From NCBI GenBank assembly GCA_026415035.1, contig JAOAHX010000002.1:1-64000 (forward strand): a stretch of DNA of 64,000 bases. The letters run 5' to 3'. Of this stretch, positions 35,377-43,421 are shown piece after piece; the first letter of the stretch is position 1; each line of letters starts with the position of its first letter. The notes under the pieces were generated by a model. That model saw only the letters and a list, made by a program, of their open reading frames with translations. It did not search any database and was not told the DNA's origin. The translations under genes and the position numbers were made by a program. This stretch comes from Thermodesulfobacteriota bacterium. GTDB lineage: Bacteria; Desulfobacterota; BSN033; UBA1163.

Positions 35377-36219
35377 ATGTGGGACTACACGGATAAGGTT
35401 AAGGATCATTTTCTCAATCCGAGAAACGTGGGCGAGGTGGAAGATCCGGACGGCGTGGGTGAGGTAGGCTCTCTTGCTTGCGGCGATGCCTTGAGACTCA
35501 CCTTCAAACTGGACGAGAACAAAAGGATTAAAGAGGTAAAATTCAAGACCTTCGGCTGTGCCAGCGCCATCGCCTCCTCCTCAGCCCTTACGGAGATGAT
35601 CAAGGGGATGACCCTTGAAGAGGCTGAGAAGGTGACCAACCAGGACATTGCCAATTACCTCGGGGGGCTTCCGGAAGAGAAGATGCACTGTTCGGTCATG
35701 GGCCGGGAAGCCCTTGAACTGGCCATCGCCAATTATCGGGGGCAGAAGATCGCCAAGGAAGACTTCGAGATCGTCTGCCGATGTTTCGGTGTGACCGACC
35801 GGGAGATTACAAGGGCGATTCGGGAGAATGACCTCAGGACCGTCGAACAGGTCACCTATTACACGAAGGCAGGGGGCGGATGTGCCCAGTGCCACCCGAA
35901 GATCGAGGCCCTCATCCAAAAGGTGCGGAAAGAGATGGAGAAGGAAGGGGTGGGCCCGAAGCCCGAAAGGAAGAAACTGACCAATATCCAGAAGATCAAA
36001 TTGATTGAGGAGACCCTGGGGAGGGAGATCATTCCCGCCCTGAAGGCCGATGGGGGAGATCTGGAGTTGATCGATGTGGACGGGAACAGGGTCTTTGTCG
36101 CCTTGAGGGGGAAATGCTCCTTCTGCCCCAGCTCTGAGGTCACCTTGAAGCAGTACGTCGAATCGAAACTTCGGGAGTTCGTCAGCGACGAGATCGTGGT
36201 GGAGGAGGTCAGGCCGTGA
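35377..36219 (+). CDS. nifU: Full-length NifU iron-sulfur cluster scaffold
   Basis: 280 residues with all three NifU modules. N-terminal IscU-like scaffold: Cys in SLACGDALRL near 35, FGCASAIASS near 62 and MHCSVMGREAL near 105. Middle BFD-like [2Fe-2S] module: CRCFGVTDREI near 137 and GGGCAQCHP near 170. C-terminal Nfu-like domain: KADGGDLELIDVDG near 228 and KCSFCPSSEVTL with its CxxC near 247. It assembles Fe-S clusters using sulfur from NifS, whose gene overlaps it by 4 nt (GTGA). No nitrogenase genes are nearby, so it is more likely the general Fe-S system, as in Helicobacter and many anaerobes. Confidence 0.96.
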   Translation: MWDYTDKVKDHFLNPRNVGEVEDPDGVGEVGSLACGDALRLTFKLDENKRIKEVKFKTFGCASAIASSSALTEMIKGMTLEEAEKVTNQDIANYLGGLPEEKMHCSVMGREALELAIANYRGQKIAKEDFEIVCRCFGVTDREITRAIRENDLRTVEQVTYYTKAGGGCAQCHPKIEALIQKVRKEMEKEGVGPKPERKKLTNIQKIKLIEETLGREIIPALKADGGDLELIDVDGNRVFVALRGKCSFCPSSEVTLKQYVESKLREFVSDEIVVEEVRP

Positions 36220-37400
36220 AGACTGTTTATGTGGATAACAATGCGACAACCCGGGTCGCCCCCGAAGTGGTGGAGGCGATGCTTCCCTATTTTACCGAAT
36301 TATACGGGAACCCTTCGAGCATGCACTTCTTCGGGGGCCAGGTCCAGAAGAAGGTGAACGAGGCGAGGGAGCAGGTGGCCGATTTTTTGGGGGCCGATCC
36401 CTCAGAGATCGTCTTCACGAGTTGCGGAACCGAAAGCGACAACGCGGCCATCTTCGGGACCCTCGATTCCTATCCGGAGAAGCGCCACTTCGTCACCTCC
36501 CGGGTGGAACATCCTGCGGTTAAGAACGTTGCCACCTCGCTCAGCCGGAAGGGCTATCGAACGACCGAGGTTCGGGTCGATCGAGAGGGACGGCTCGACC
36601 TCGATGAGCTGAAGGAGTCCCTGACAGACGATACCGCCCTGGTCTCTATCATGTACGCGAACAACGAAACGGGGGTGATCTTTCCGATCGAAGAGATCGG
36701 CCAGATCGTCAAGGCCAAAGGCATTCCCTTTCACACCGATGCGGTCCAGGCCGCGGGCAAGATCCCCCTCAACATGAAGAAGTCCACCGTCGACATGCTC
36801 TCCATCTCCGGCCATAAACTCCATGCGCCGAAGGGGATCGGCGTGCTCTACATTCGTAAAGGAACGAAATTCTCTCCCTACATCATCGGCGGACATCAGG
36901 AGAAGGGGCGACGCGGGGGCACGGAGAACGTCCCCTACATCATTGGCCTCGGCAAGGCCTGCGAATTGGCCAAGAAGCACCTCGAGGAGGAGAATACGAG
37001 GGTGAGGGCATTAAGGGATTATCTCGAGGCCAAGATCCTCGAGAAGATCCCCAACACCTTGGTCAACGGTGACCGCACCAACCGCCTTCCCAATACCTTG
37101 AGCGTCAGCTTTGAATATGTAGAGGGAGAGTCGATCCTCCTTCTCCTTTCGGATCTGGGCATCTGTGCCTCTTCGGGATCGGCCTGCACTTCGGGCTCCC
37201 TCGAACCTTCCCATGTCCTGCGAGCCATGGGCGTTCCGTTTACGGCCGCTCACGGCTCCATCCGGTTCAGCCTCTCCATCTATAACACGAAAGAGGAGAT
37301 GGACTACATCATTGAGCACCTGCCTCCCATCATCCAAAGACTTCGGGACATCTCTCCCTTCTGGAAGGACTATCTGAAGTCCCAGGGCAGACCTGCATGA
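36216..37400 (+). CDS. nifS: Cysteine desulfurase NifS
   Basis: 394 residues, GTG start overlapping the nifU stop. PLP aminotransferase class V fold: YVDNNATTRVAPEVVEAM at the start, SCGTESDNAAIFGTL near 70, the His stacking on PLP in RVEHPAVKNV near 100, the Schiff-base Lys in SISGHKLHAPKGIGVLY near 203, and the catalytic persulfide Cys in SSGSACTSGSLEPSHVLRAM near 325. The short active-site loop SxGSACTS is that of group I (NifS/IscS). It delivers sulfur to NifU for cluster assembly. Confidence 0.97.
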   Translation: MKTVYVDNNATTRVAPEVVEAMLPYFTELYGNPSSMHFFGGQVQKKVNEAREQVADFLGADPSEIVFTSCGTESDNAAIFGTLDSYPEKRHFVTSRVEHPAVKNVATSLSRKGYRTTEVRVDREGRLDLDELKESLTDDTALVSIMYANNETGVIFPIEEIGQIVKAKGIPFHTDAVQAAGKIPLNMKKSTVDMLSISGHKLHAPKGIGVLYIRKGTKFSPYIIGGHQEKGRRGGTENVPYIIGLGKACELAKKHLEEENTRVRALRDYLEAKILEKIPNTLVNGDRTNRLPNTLSVSFEYVEGESILLLLSDLGICASSGSACTSGSLEPSHVLRAMGVPFTAAHGSIRFSLSIYNTKEEMDYIIEHLPPIIQRLRDISPFWKDYLKSQGRPA

Positions 37401-37422
37401 TCCCGTAAGGCAGGGGAATCTG

Positions 37423-38448
37423 ATGGAACTCCGGGGAATGACTGCGCTGGTCACCGGTGCCACCGGCTTCATCGGAGGTCGTCTATCGGAGCGGCTGGCC
37501 GCAGAAGAGGGCGTTCGTGTCCGTGCCATGGTTCGAAACCCCACCAAGGCAGACCGGCTGAGACCATTTCCTTTAGAGATCGTCCAGGCCGATCTGAACG
37601 ACTTGGGTTCATTGAGGGAGGCGGTCAGGGGATGCGATCTCGTCTTCCATTGTGCGGCCATGGTCCGGGAGACCGGGGACCGGCAGGTATTCTATCGAAC
37701 GAATGTGGAAGGGACGAAGAATCTCCTGAAGGTTTCAAAGGAAGCGGGCGTGAAGAGGTTCGTCCACTTCAGCAGCGTGGCGGTCTACGGGATGAACCCT
37801 CCGAGCCGGGTCGATGAACAGACCCCCTTTCAACCCTGCGGAAATCCCTATTGCGATACGAAGATCGAGGCCGAAAAGGCGGTCTGGGAGGCCTATCGAG
37901 AAAAGGGGCTTCCTGTCGTCGTGATCCAACCCGCCAATGTCTATGGACCCCATTCCAACGCGTGGACGCTCCGGCCTATCAAACTGATTCAATCGGGCCA
38001 GATGATCCTCATCGACGGGGGAAGGGGCCTTTGCAATTATGTCTATATCGATAACCTCATCGATGCGGTGCTTGCCGCAACGAAGAACGATCGCTCCGTG
38101 GGTCAGGCCTACCTGATCAGCGATGGAAACCCGGTCACCTGGAAGGAATTCTTTGGTTTTTACGGCCGGATGGCCGGAAAGCCGAACCTCCGATCGGTCC
38201 CCGGGTGGCTCGGCAAGGCCATTGCCTTCGGGATGGAGATCAGAGCCAAATTTTCTGGCAGGCCTCCCAAAATCTCACGGGAGGCCATTCGGTATCTCAC
38301 TCGTCAGTCCTGCTTCAGCATCGAAAAGGCAAGACGGGAGCTGGGTTATGAACCTCGCCTCTCCCTCGAGGAAGGGATGAAGCGAACCGAAGAGTGGTTG
38401 AGAGAGGCGGGTTATCTCCCATCATCCAAAAGGATCTCGCCTGCTTAA
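37423..38448 (+). CDS. NAD-dependent epimerase/dehydratase (extended SDR)
   Basis: 341 residues. Extended SDR: TGATGFIGGRLSERL (GxxGxxG) near 11, DL strand IVQADLNDLGSL near 48, HCAAMVRETGD near 73, catalytic Ser in HFSSVAVYG near 112, and the YxxxK pair in NPYCDTKIEAEKA near 140. VVVIQPANVYGP near 167 and VYIDNLIDAVLAA near 205 complete the family pattern. Similar proteins act on nucleotide sugars or 3-beta-hydroxysteroid-type substrates; which one cannot be told. It follows nifS by 22 nt with its own GGGGA site, perhaps in the same transcript, and converges on carB with 5 nt between stops. Confidence 0.9.
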   Translation: MELRGMTALVTGATGFIGGRLSERLAAEEGVRVRAMVRNPTKADRLRPFPLEIVQADLNDLGSLREAVRGCDLVFHCAAMVRETGDRQVFYRTNVEGTKNLLKVSKEAGVKRFVHFSSVAVYGMNPPSRVDEQTPFQPCGNPYCDTKIEAEKAVWEAYREKGLPVVVIQPANVYGPHSNAWTLRPIKLIQSGQMILIDGGRGLCNYVYIDNLIDAVLAATKNDRSVGQAYLISDGNPVTWKEFFGFYGRMAGKPNLRSVPGWLGKAIAFGMEIRAKFSGRPPKISREAIRYLTRQSCFSIEKARRELGYEPRLSLEEGMKRTEEWLREAGYLPSSKRISPA

Positions 38449-38453
38449 AGACC

Positions 38454-41400
38454 CTATCGGATCTCGGCGTGGTAGCTCTGGAGGGATCGGACCCCCCCTT
38501 TGCCCTGCCTGGCCGCGGCGATGCCTTTGGCCGCAGCGATGGCGGCGGCCAGGGTGGTGATGTAGGGGATCTTATACCGAATCGCCGTCTTCCGGATGTA
38601 GGAATCGTCCTCCTTGCTCAGTTTTCCGCTTGGCGTATTGATGACGAGCTGGATCTCGCCGTTTTTGATCGCATCGACGATATTGGGCCGGCCCTCGTGC
38701 ATCTTCAGGATCTTCTCCGATTCGATCCCGTAGTCCGCCAGAAACCGGTGGGTTCCCTCGGTGGCCTTAATTTTAAAGCCGAGCCTGACCATCTCCTGGG
38801 CGACCTCGAGCACCGCCGGTCGGTCCCTCTCGGAAACGGTGATGAGGACCGTCCCCTCGAAGGGAAGGAATTGCTGGGCCGCCTCCTGGGCCTTGAAGAA
38901 CGCCAGGCCGAAGGTGTTTGCCAGACCCAAGACCTCGCCGGTGGAACGCATCTCCGGGCCCAGCACGGGGTCGACCTCGGGGAACATATTGAAGGGAAAG
39001 ACCGACTCCTTGACCCCGAAGTGGCGGATGAATTTGGGCTTGAGGTTGAAGGCGCTCAGTTTCTTCCCCATCATGATCTGGGTGGCCAGACGGGCCATCG
39101 GGAGGTTGCAGACCTTCGAGACGAGGGGCACGGTGCGGGAGGCGCGGGGATTGGCCTCCAAGACGTAGACCCGATCCCCGGCGATGGCATACTGGATGTT
39201 CATCAAACCGACGACCTTCAGCTCGATGGCGATCCGTTTCGTATATTCGTAGAGGGTGTCGAGATGTCTGGGCGGGATGCTGATGGGGGGGATGACGCAT
39301 GCGGAATCGCCGGAGTGGACCCCCGCCAGTTCGATGTGCTCCATGACGGCGGGGACAAAGGCGTCAACCCCGTCGGAGAGGGCGTCGGCCTCGGTCTCGA
39401 TCGCATTCTCCAAAAACTTGTCGATCAGGATGGGCCGCTCCGGCGTCACCCCGACGGCGGCCTCCACGTACTCCTGGAGCATCTCCTCGTCGTGGATCAC
39501 CTCCATCCCCCTGCCGCCGAGGACATAGGAGGGCCTTACCATCAGGGGGTAGCCGATCTTCTCAGCGACCTTGAGGGCCTCTTTCAAGTTGCTTGCCACC
39601 CCCGATTCGGGCATCGGGATCTTCAACTTCGCCATCATCCTCCGGAAGCGACCCCGGTCCTCAGCGAGGTCGATCGTCTTGGGCGAGGTGCCGAGGATGT
39701 TGACCCCGGCCTGGGCCAGTTCGTTGGCGATGTTGAGCGGGGTCTGCCCTCCGAACTGGACGATGACCCCTAAGGGCTTCTCCTTTTCATAGATGGCTAA
39801 AACGTCCTCCACCGTAAGCGGTTCGAAATAGAGCTTGTCCGAGGTGTCGTAATCGGTGGAGACCGTCTCGGGGTTGCAGTTGACCATGATCGTCTCGTAC
39901 CCTTCATCCCTCAGGGAGTAGGCGGCATGGACGCAACAGTAGTCGAACTCGATCCCCTGTCCGATCCGATTCGGCCCTCCTCCCAGCACCATGACCTTCG
40001 GCCGGGAGCTGACCGGCACCTGATCGGGCCCGTTGTAGGTGGAGTAGTAGTAGGCCGCATTTTCGACCCCGCTCACCGGCACGGCCTGCCAGCCCTGGAC
40101 CACGCCGAGGGCGATCCTTCTTTCCCGGATCTTCCTTTCCGGGATCCCGAGGAGCTGGGAGAGGTAGCGATCCGCAAAGCCGTCCTTCTTTGCCCTGATC
40201 AGCAGCTCATCGGGCAGGGTCTTTTCCCTGTATTTGAGGATCTCCTCTTCGAGCTCAACCAGCTCCTTCATCTGTTCGATGAACCAGGGTTTGATGTAGG
40301 TCTTCCTGTAGAGGTCTTCGACCGTCGCCCCCTTCCGCAGGGCCTCATACATGATGAACTGGCGTTCGCTCGAGGGCTCGGTGAGGAGGTCCATCAGCTC
40401 CTCGAGCGTCTTCTGATGAAAATCTTTGGCAAAGCCCAGCCCGTAGCGGCCGATCTCGAGGGAGCGGATCGCCTTCTGGAAGGCCTCCTTAAAGGTCTTT
40501 CCGATGCTCATCACCTCGCCCACGGCCCGCATCTGGGTGCCCAATCTGTCCTGGGCGTTCTTGAACTTTTCGAAGGCCCAACGGGCGAATTTCACGACCA
40601 CATAATCTCCGGAGGGGGTATATTTTTCCAGGGTCCCCTCCCTCCAGTACGGGATCTCGTCGAGGGTCAGGCCCGCAGCCAGTTTGGCCGACACCAGGGC
40701 GATGGGAAATCCCGTCGCCTTCGAGGCGAGGGCGGAGGAGCGCGAGGTCCTCGGGTTGATCTCGATGACGACGACCCGTCCGGTGACCGGGTCGTGGGCA
40801 AACTGAATATTGGTGCCCCCGATCACCTGGATGGCCTCCACGATGTCGTAGGCATATTTCTGGAGTCGTTTCTGTAATTCGGGGGAGATGGTAAGCATGG
40901 GCGCGGTACAGAAAGAGTCTCCGGTATGGACGCCCATCGCATCCACGTTCTCGATGAAGCAGACCGTGACCCTCTGATTTTTGGAGTCCCGGACCACCTC
41001 GAGCTCCAGTTCCTCCCATCCCAGGACCGACTCCTCGACGAGGATCTGCCCCACCAGGCTCGCCGAAATTCCGCGGCTGGCCACGACCCTTAGTTCCTCG
41101 ATGTTATAGACCAGGCCGCCGCCCGTCCCACCGAGAGTATAGGCGGGCCGGATCACCACCGGATATCCCAGCTCGGCAGCGATCGCCTCGGCCTCCTCCA
41201 CGCTGTAGGCGATCTTGCTCCTCGGCATCTCGATCCCGAGCTTGCTCATCGTCTCCTTGAAGGCGAGACGGTCCTCGCCCCGTTTGATCGCATCGATGTC
41301 CACGCCGATCACCTTCACCCCGTACTGGTCGAGGACGCCTTCTCGCTTCAACTCGGAGGCGAGGTTCAACCCGGTCTGTCCACCGAGGTTGGGAAGCAGG

Positions 41401-41654
41401 GCATCGGGCCTCTCCTTCTCGATGATCTCCTTCATCCTCTGGAGATTGAGGGGCTCGATGTAGGTGACATCGGCCATTCCCGGATCGGTCATGATCGTCG
41501 CCGGGTTGGAGTTGACCAGGACGATCTCGTAGCCCAGTGCCCGAAGGGCCTTACACGCCTGGGTTCCGGAATAGTCAAATTCGCAGGCCTGGCCGAGGAC
41601 GATGGGACCTGAACCGATGATCATCACCTTTTTGATATCGTCCCGTTTAGGCAT
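38454..41654 (-). CDS. carB: Carbamoyl-phosphate synthase large subunit
   Basis: 1066 residues, the standard full length. Two homologous ATP-grasp halves: the first opens with GSGPIVLGQACEFDYSGTQA near 13, the second with GGGPNRIGQGIEFDYCCVHA near 560. VVIRPAYTLGGTGGGL near 168 and LMVRPSYVLGGRGMEV near 705 are the ATP-binding loops, NIQFAHDP and NIQYAIAG the metal-site segments, and the last 130 residues form the MGS-like allosteric domain (FLADYGIESEKILKMHEG). With CarA it makes carbamoyl phosphate for pyrimidines and arginine. carA is not adjacent. ATG follows GAGGAG 7 nt downstream of that site. Confidence 0.98.
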   Translation of the reverse strand: MPKRDDIKKVMIIGSGPIVLGQACEFDYSGTQACKALRALGYEIVLVNSNPATIMTDPGMADVTYIEPLNLQRMKEIIEKERPDALLPNLGGQTGLNLASELKREGVLDQYGVKVIGVDIDAIKRGEDRLAFKETMSKLGIEMPRSKIAYSVEEAEAIAAELGYPVVIRPAYTLGGTGGGLVYNIEELRVVASRGISASLVGQILVEESVLGWEELELEVVRDSKNQRVTVCFIENVDAMGVHTGDSFCTAPMLTISPELQKRLQKYAYDIVEAIQVIGGTNIQFAHDPVTGRVVVIEINPRTSRSSALASKATGFPIALVSAKLAAGLTLDEIPYWREGTLEKYTPSGDYVVVKFARWAFEKFKNAQDRLGTQMRAVGEVMSIGKTFKEAFQKAIRSLEIGRYGLGFAKDFHQKTLEELMDLLTEPSSERQFIMYEALRKGATVEDLYRKTYIKPWFIEQMKELVELEEEILKYREKTLPDELLIRAKKDGFADRYLSQLLGIPERKIRERRIALGVVQGWQAVPVSGVENAAYYYSTYNGPDQVPVSSRPKVMVLGGGPNRIGQGIEFDYCCVHAAYSLRDEGYETIMVNCNPETVSTDYDTSDKLYFEPLTVEDVLAIYEKEKPLGVIVQFGGQTPLNIANELAQAGVNILGTSPKTIDLAEDRGRFRRMMAKLKIPMPESGVASNLKEALKVAEKIGYPLMVRPSYVLGGRGMEVIHDEEMLQEYVEAAVGVTPERPILIDKFLENAIETEADALSDGVDAFVPAVMEHIELAGVHSGDSACVIPPISIPPRHLDTLYEYTKRIAIELKVVGLMNIQYAIAGDRVYVLEANPRASRTVPLVSKVCNLPMARLATQIMMGKKLSAFNLKPKFIRHFGVKESVFPFNMFPEVDPVLGPEMRSTGEVLGLANTFGLAFFKAQEAAQQFLPFEGTVLITVSERDRPAVLEVAQEMVRLGFKIKATEGTHRFLADYGIESEKILKMHEGRPNIVDAIKNGEIQLVINTPSGKLSKEDDSYIRKTAIRYKIPYITTLAAAIAAAKGIAAARQGKGGVRSLQSYHAEIR

Positions 41655-41714
41655 AAAGGATCTCCTCGTAAAAATTTGGGAAGAGGATCATATCCACTTA
41701 ATTTTTTGGCCAAT

Positions 41715-41743
41715 TTTATAGTTTACCTCCACCCTGATGTCAA
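41715..41743 (-). promoter_or_regulatory. Promoter of carB
   Basis: Minus strand: TTGACA (41743-41738), 17-nt spacer, TATAAA (41720-41715). The leader to the ATG at 41654 is about 55 nt. The rest of the gap up to the thiM stop (41744-41967) holds no gene or structure that I can support. Confidence 0.72.
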
Positions 41744-41967
41744 GGAAAAAAGGCCATGGCGAGGAAAGGAGAAGAGAACCTTTCGGTCCATTTAAAGCGC
41801 GGGTTTGGCCAGAAGGGGAGTCCTAAAGATCGAGTGTCCCTCGTCTTTTTGAGAAAGATGGCGAAAAGAGACATCGGAAGGGCGGGAAGGTCACAAGAGG
41901 TCTTCTCCCTCCCGGGTTGGAGTGGATCTTCAGGGACCGCAAGCGTCGATACACGACGTCTTCCGAC

Positions 41968-42771
41968 TCAGGATTTAAGCTTCAATCCTCGTCTCATCTG
42001 GTCTGGCGTCAATGAAGAGAGGGCATCGAAAAAAGCGGGTTTAAACGAGCCCGGTCCCAGGGAATGGAGACCTGCCAGTTCACCGGCCAGCCCGAAGAAT
42101 CCCACCGCGCTGACCGTGGCCACCATGGGATCGTCGGCCACCGCATTAAAAGCGGCGATGACGGCCGTCAACATACATCCCATCCCCGTGATCTGACCCA
42201 TCATCGGGTGACCATTCTCAACGATCCTTCTCTTATGGAGAGAAAGGATTAAATCCCAGGGGCCGGTGGCTACCACAATGGCTTTCGTCTCGAGGGCCAG
42301 ATTGTAGCCGAGTTGTTCGAGGTCGTCGGGGCCTGAAATGGCATCGACCCCGCCCCAGCGACCCTCCCTGCCTTCGAGGACCCCGATTTCGGCTTGATTC
42401 CCCCGGATGACCGTGATCCGGAGCTCGGAGAGGATCCTCTTTGAAGATTCCGTCCTGAACTTTGATCCACCCGCTCCAACGGGATCGAAGACAACGGGGC
42501 GGCCTTCCTGATTGGCTCGTTTCCCGGCCAGGATCATGGCCTCGATCCGTTCGGCAGACGGGGTCCCTAAATTCAGGACCAGGGCATCCGATTTGGCTGT
42601 GATCTCCTCCACCTCTTCGAGGGCCCAGGCCAGGATGGGTCTGGCTCCGATCGCATGGAGGCAATTGGCCACCTCGTTGGCCGTGACCCAGTTGGTGATG
42701 GCATGGATGAGAGGCCTTTGTCTCCGAACCCTCAATGGGACGTCGATCAAATGATCGGTATCGAAGACCAT
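41968..42771 (-). CDS. thiM: Hydroxyethylthiazole kinase
   Basis: 267 residues of the ribokinase-like ThiM family. Visible motifs: LIHAITNWVTANEVANCLHA near 22 (thiazole site), LNLGTPSAERIEAM near 66, VVFDPVGAGGSKFRTESS near 94, VIRGNQAEIGVL near 120, VATGPWDLI near 166, and MGQITGMGCMLTAVIAAFNA near 190 that includes the catalytic Cys and anion hole. It phosphorylates 5-(2-hydroxyethyl)-4-methylthiazole in thiamine salvage. A TPP riboswitch and terminator precede it, so it is shut off when thiamine pyrophosphate is plentiful. thiE and thiD are not in the window. Confidence 0.97.
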   Translation of the reverse strand: MVFDTDHLIDVPLRVRRQRPLIHAITNWVTANEVANCLHAIGARPILAWALEEVEEITAKSDALVLNLGTPSAERIEAMILAGKRANQEGRPVVFDPVGAGGSKFRTESSKRILSELRITVIRGNQAEIGVLEGREGRWGGVDAISGPDDLEQLGYNLALETKAIVVATGPWDLILSLHKRRIVENGHPMMGQITGMGCMLTAVIAAFNAVADDPMVATVSAVGFFGLAGELAGLHSLGPGSFKPAFFDALSSLTPDQMRRGLKLKS

Positions 42772-42793
42772 CGCCTCACCTCCCTGGAGGTAA

Positions 42794-42820
42794 GAAAAAA
42801 GCCGCCCCCGAAGGGACGGC
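42794..42820 (-). terminator. Intrinsic terminator of the thiM riboswitch
   Basis: On the minus strand GCCGTCCC-TTCG-GGGGCGGC type hairpin (42820-42801) is followed at once by TTTTTT (42800-42795). It stands between the riboswitch aptamer and the thiM ribosome site (GGAGGTGAGG), so control is by premature transcription termination. Confidence 0.85.
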
Positions 42821-42841
42821 CCATATCCTCGCCTCTTTCTG

Positions 42842-42937
42842 TCGATCCCTCCGCTGGCATTACCCAGTTCAGGTTCGGCGGGTCGGCAACTGACCGGTCA
42901 CCCTCTCAGCCGGGCCCATCCCAACTCCCCGCGACAA
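42842..42937 (-). promoter_or_regulatory. TPP riboswitch (THI element) upstream of thiM
   Basis: Minus-strand leader carries the conserved THI-box blocks: GGGGAGTTGGGATGGGCC, then GGCTGAGAGGGTGACC with the invariant CTGAGA, then GAACCTGAACTGGGTAATGC and CAGCGGAGGGA. These are the pyrimidine- and pyrophosphate-sensing helices of the TPP aptamer. With the hairpin plus T-run just downstream it should turn thiM off when TPP binds. Confidence 0.95.
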
Positions 42938-42957
42938 GGCTCAATATTTTGGAACTA

Positions 42958-42986
42958 TTTATAGAATAGCCTCCTTCCAAAATCAA
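42958..42986 (-). promoter_or_regulatory. Promoter of the thiM leader
   Basis: Minus strand: TTGATT (42986-42981), 17-nt spacer, TATAAA (42963-42958). The start would fall about 14 nt before the first riboswitch base, which is the expected distance. Confidence 0.7.
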
Positions 42987-43013
42987 GGCGAGAGAAAAGC
43001 AGGAAAGGAATTC

Positions 43014-43217
43014 TTAGCCGATCACGACCACGTTGGTGGCCTGAAGCCCTTTGGGGCCCTGGGAGACGTCGAACTCGACCTCATCGCCTTCATAGAGAGA
43101 CTTAAAGCCATCCCTCTTGATTGCGGAGAAGTGAACGAAGACATCCTTTCCGTCGTCCCTGGAAATGAACCCGAAACCCTTTTTCTCATTGAACCATTTG
43201 ACACGACCTTTGGCCAT
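43014..43217 (-). CDS. cspA: Cold-shock family protein (CspA-like)
   Basis: 67 residues, the usual length. RNA-binding motifs RNP1 (KGFGFISRD near 13) and RNP2 (VFVHFSAI near 26) are intact, as is the start [12 protein letters not shown] single OB-fold that binds single-stranded RNA and DNA and melts RNA structure, usually in the cytoplasm at low temperature or during growth shifts. AAAGGAGGT lies 7 nt before the ATG. The leader upstream is long and highly structured (43217-43351, described separately), as for other cspA genes whose expression is controlled after transcription starts. Confidence 0.97.
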   Translation of the reverse strand: MAKGRVKWFNEKKGFGFISRDDGKDVFVHFSAIKRDGFKSLYEGDEVEFDVSQGPKGLQATNVVVIG

Positions 43218-43351
43218 TACAACTCACCTCCTTTCGGCCTTTGATTGAAGTAAGTTGTAATAGCCTCTGACCTTCGAACAAAAAAGGTCACAAAAGTTTA
43301 AGAAGCACTTTTGTGACCTTTTTGCAGACCCAAACAGATACTTCTTACAAC
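43217..43351 (-). promoter_or_regulatory. Structured cspA leader with mutually exclusive pairings
   Basis: In the minus-strand RNA three related 7-mers occur: GUUGUAA at 43351-43345, UUACAAC at 43260-43254, and GUUGUAA at 43223-43217 ending on the A of AUG. The middle one can pair with the start-codon copy (8 bp with the next base, AGUUGUAA), placing the ribosome site in the loop, or with the upstream copy, freeing the start. The upstream copy continues as GAAG so that UAAGAAG can also pair with CUUCUUA in the loop of the big hairpin. This is read by eye; no folding energy was calculated. Confidence 0.5.
43281..43323 (-). terminator. Perfect 16-bp hairpin with T-run, terminator or attenuator in the cspA leader
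   Basis: AAAAAGGTCACAAAAG at 43281-43296 and CTTTTGTGACCTTTTT at 43308-43323 are perfectly complementary; loop 11 nt. On the minus strand it is followed by further T residues. It is about 100 nt past the phosphoesterase stop and 64 nt before cspA, so it could end the upstream transcript. A promoter candidate lies upstream of it (43362-43390), in which case it is an attenuator inside the cspA leader. Confidence 0.7.
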
Positions 43352-43361
43352 CTACGGCTTC

Positions 43362-43390
43362 ATCATGGCATACGATGGGGTAAAAGTCAA
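43362..43390 (-). promoter_or_regulatory. Possible cspA promoter upstream of the big hairpin
   Basis: Minus strand: TTGACT (43390-43385), 17-nt spacer, CATGAT (43367-43362). It would give a leader of about 138 nt before the cspA ATG, similar in length to classical cspA leaders. Good -35, mediocre -10. Confidence 0.45.
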
Positions 43391-43421
43391 GGGCATGAGC
43401 GAAAAATTTTCAGATCCCGCC

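Noticed and set aside
35377-37400. nifU and nifS as evidence for nitrogen fixation
   Set aside because: No nifHDK or other nif genes nearby; full-length NifU with NifS serves general Fe-S assembly in many anaerobes.
38394-39773. A 459-codon plus-strand open frame
   Set aside because: Antisense to carB, which is full length and unmistakable; low-complexity His/Asp/Gly-rich product typical of a shadow.
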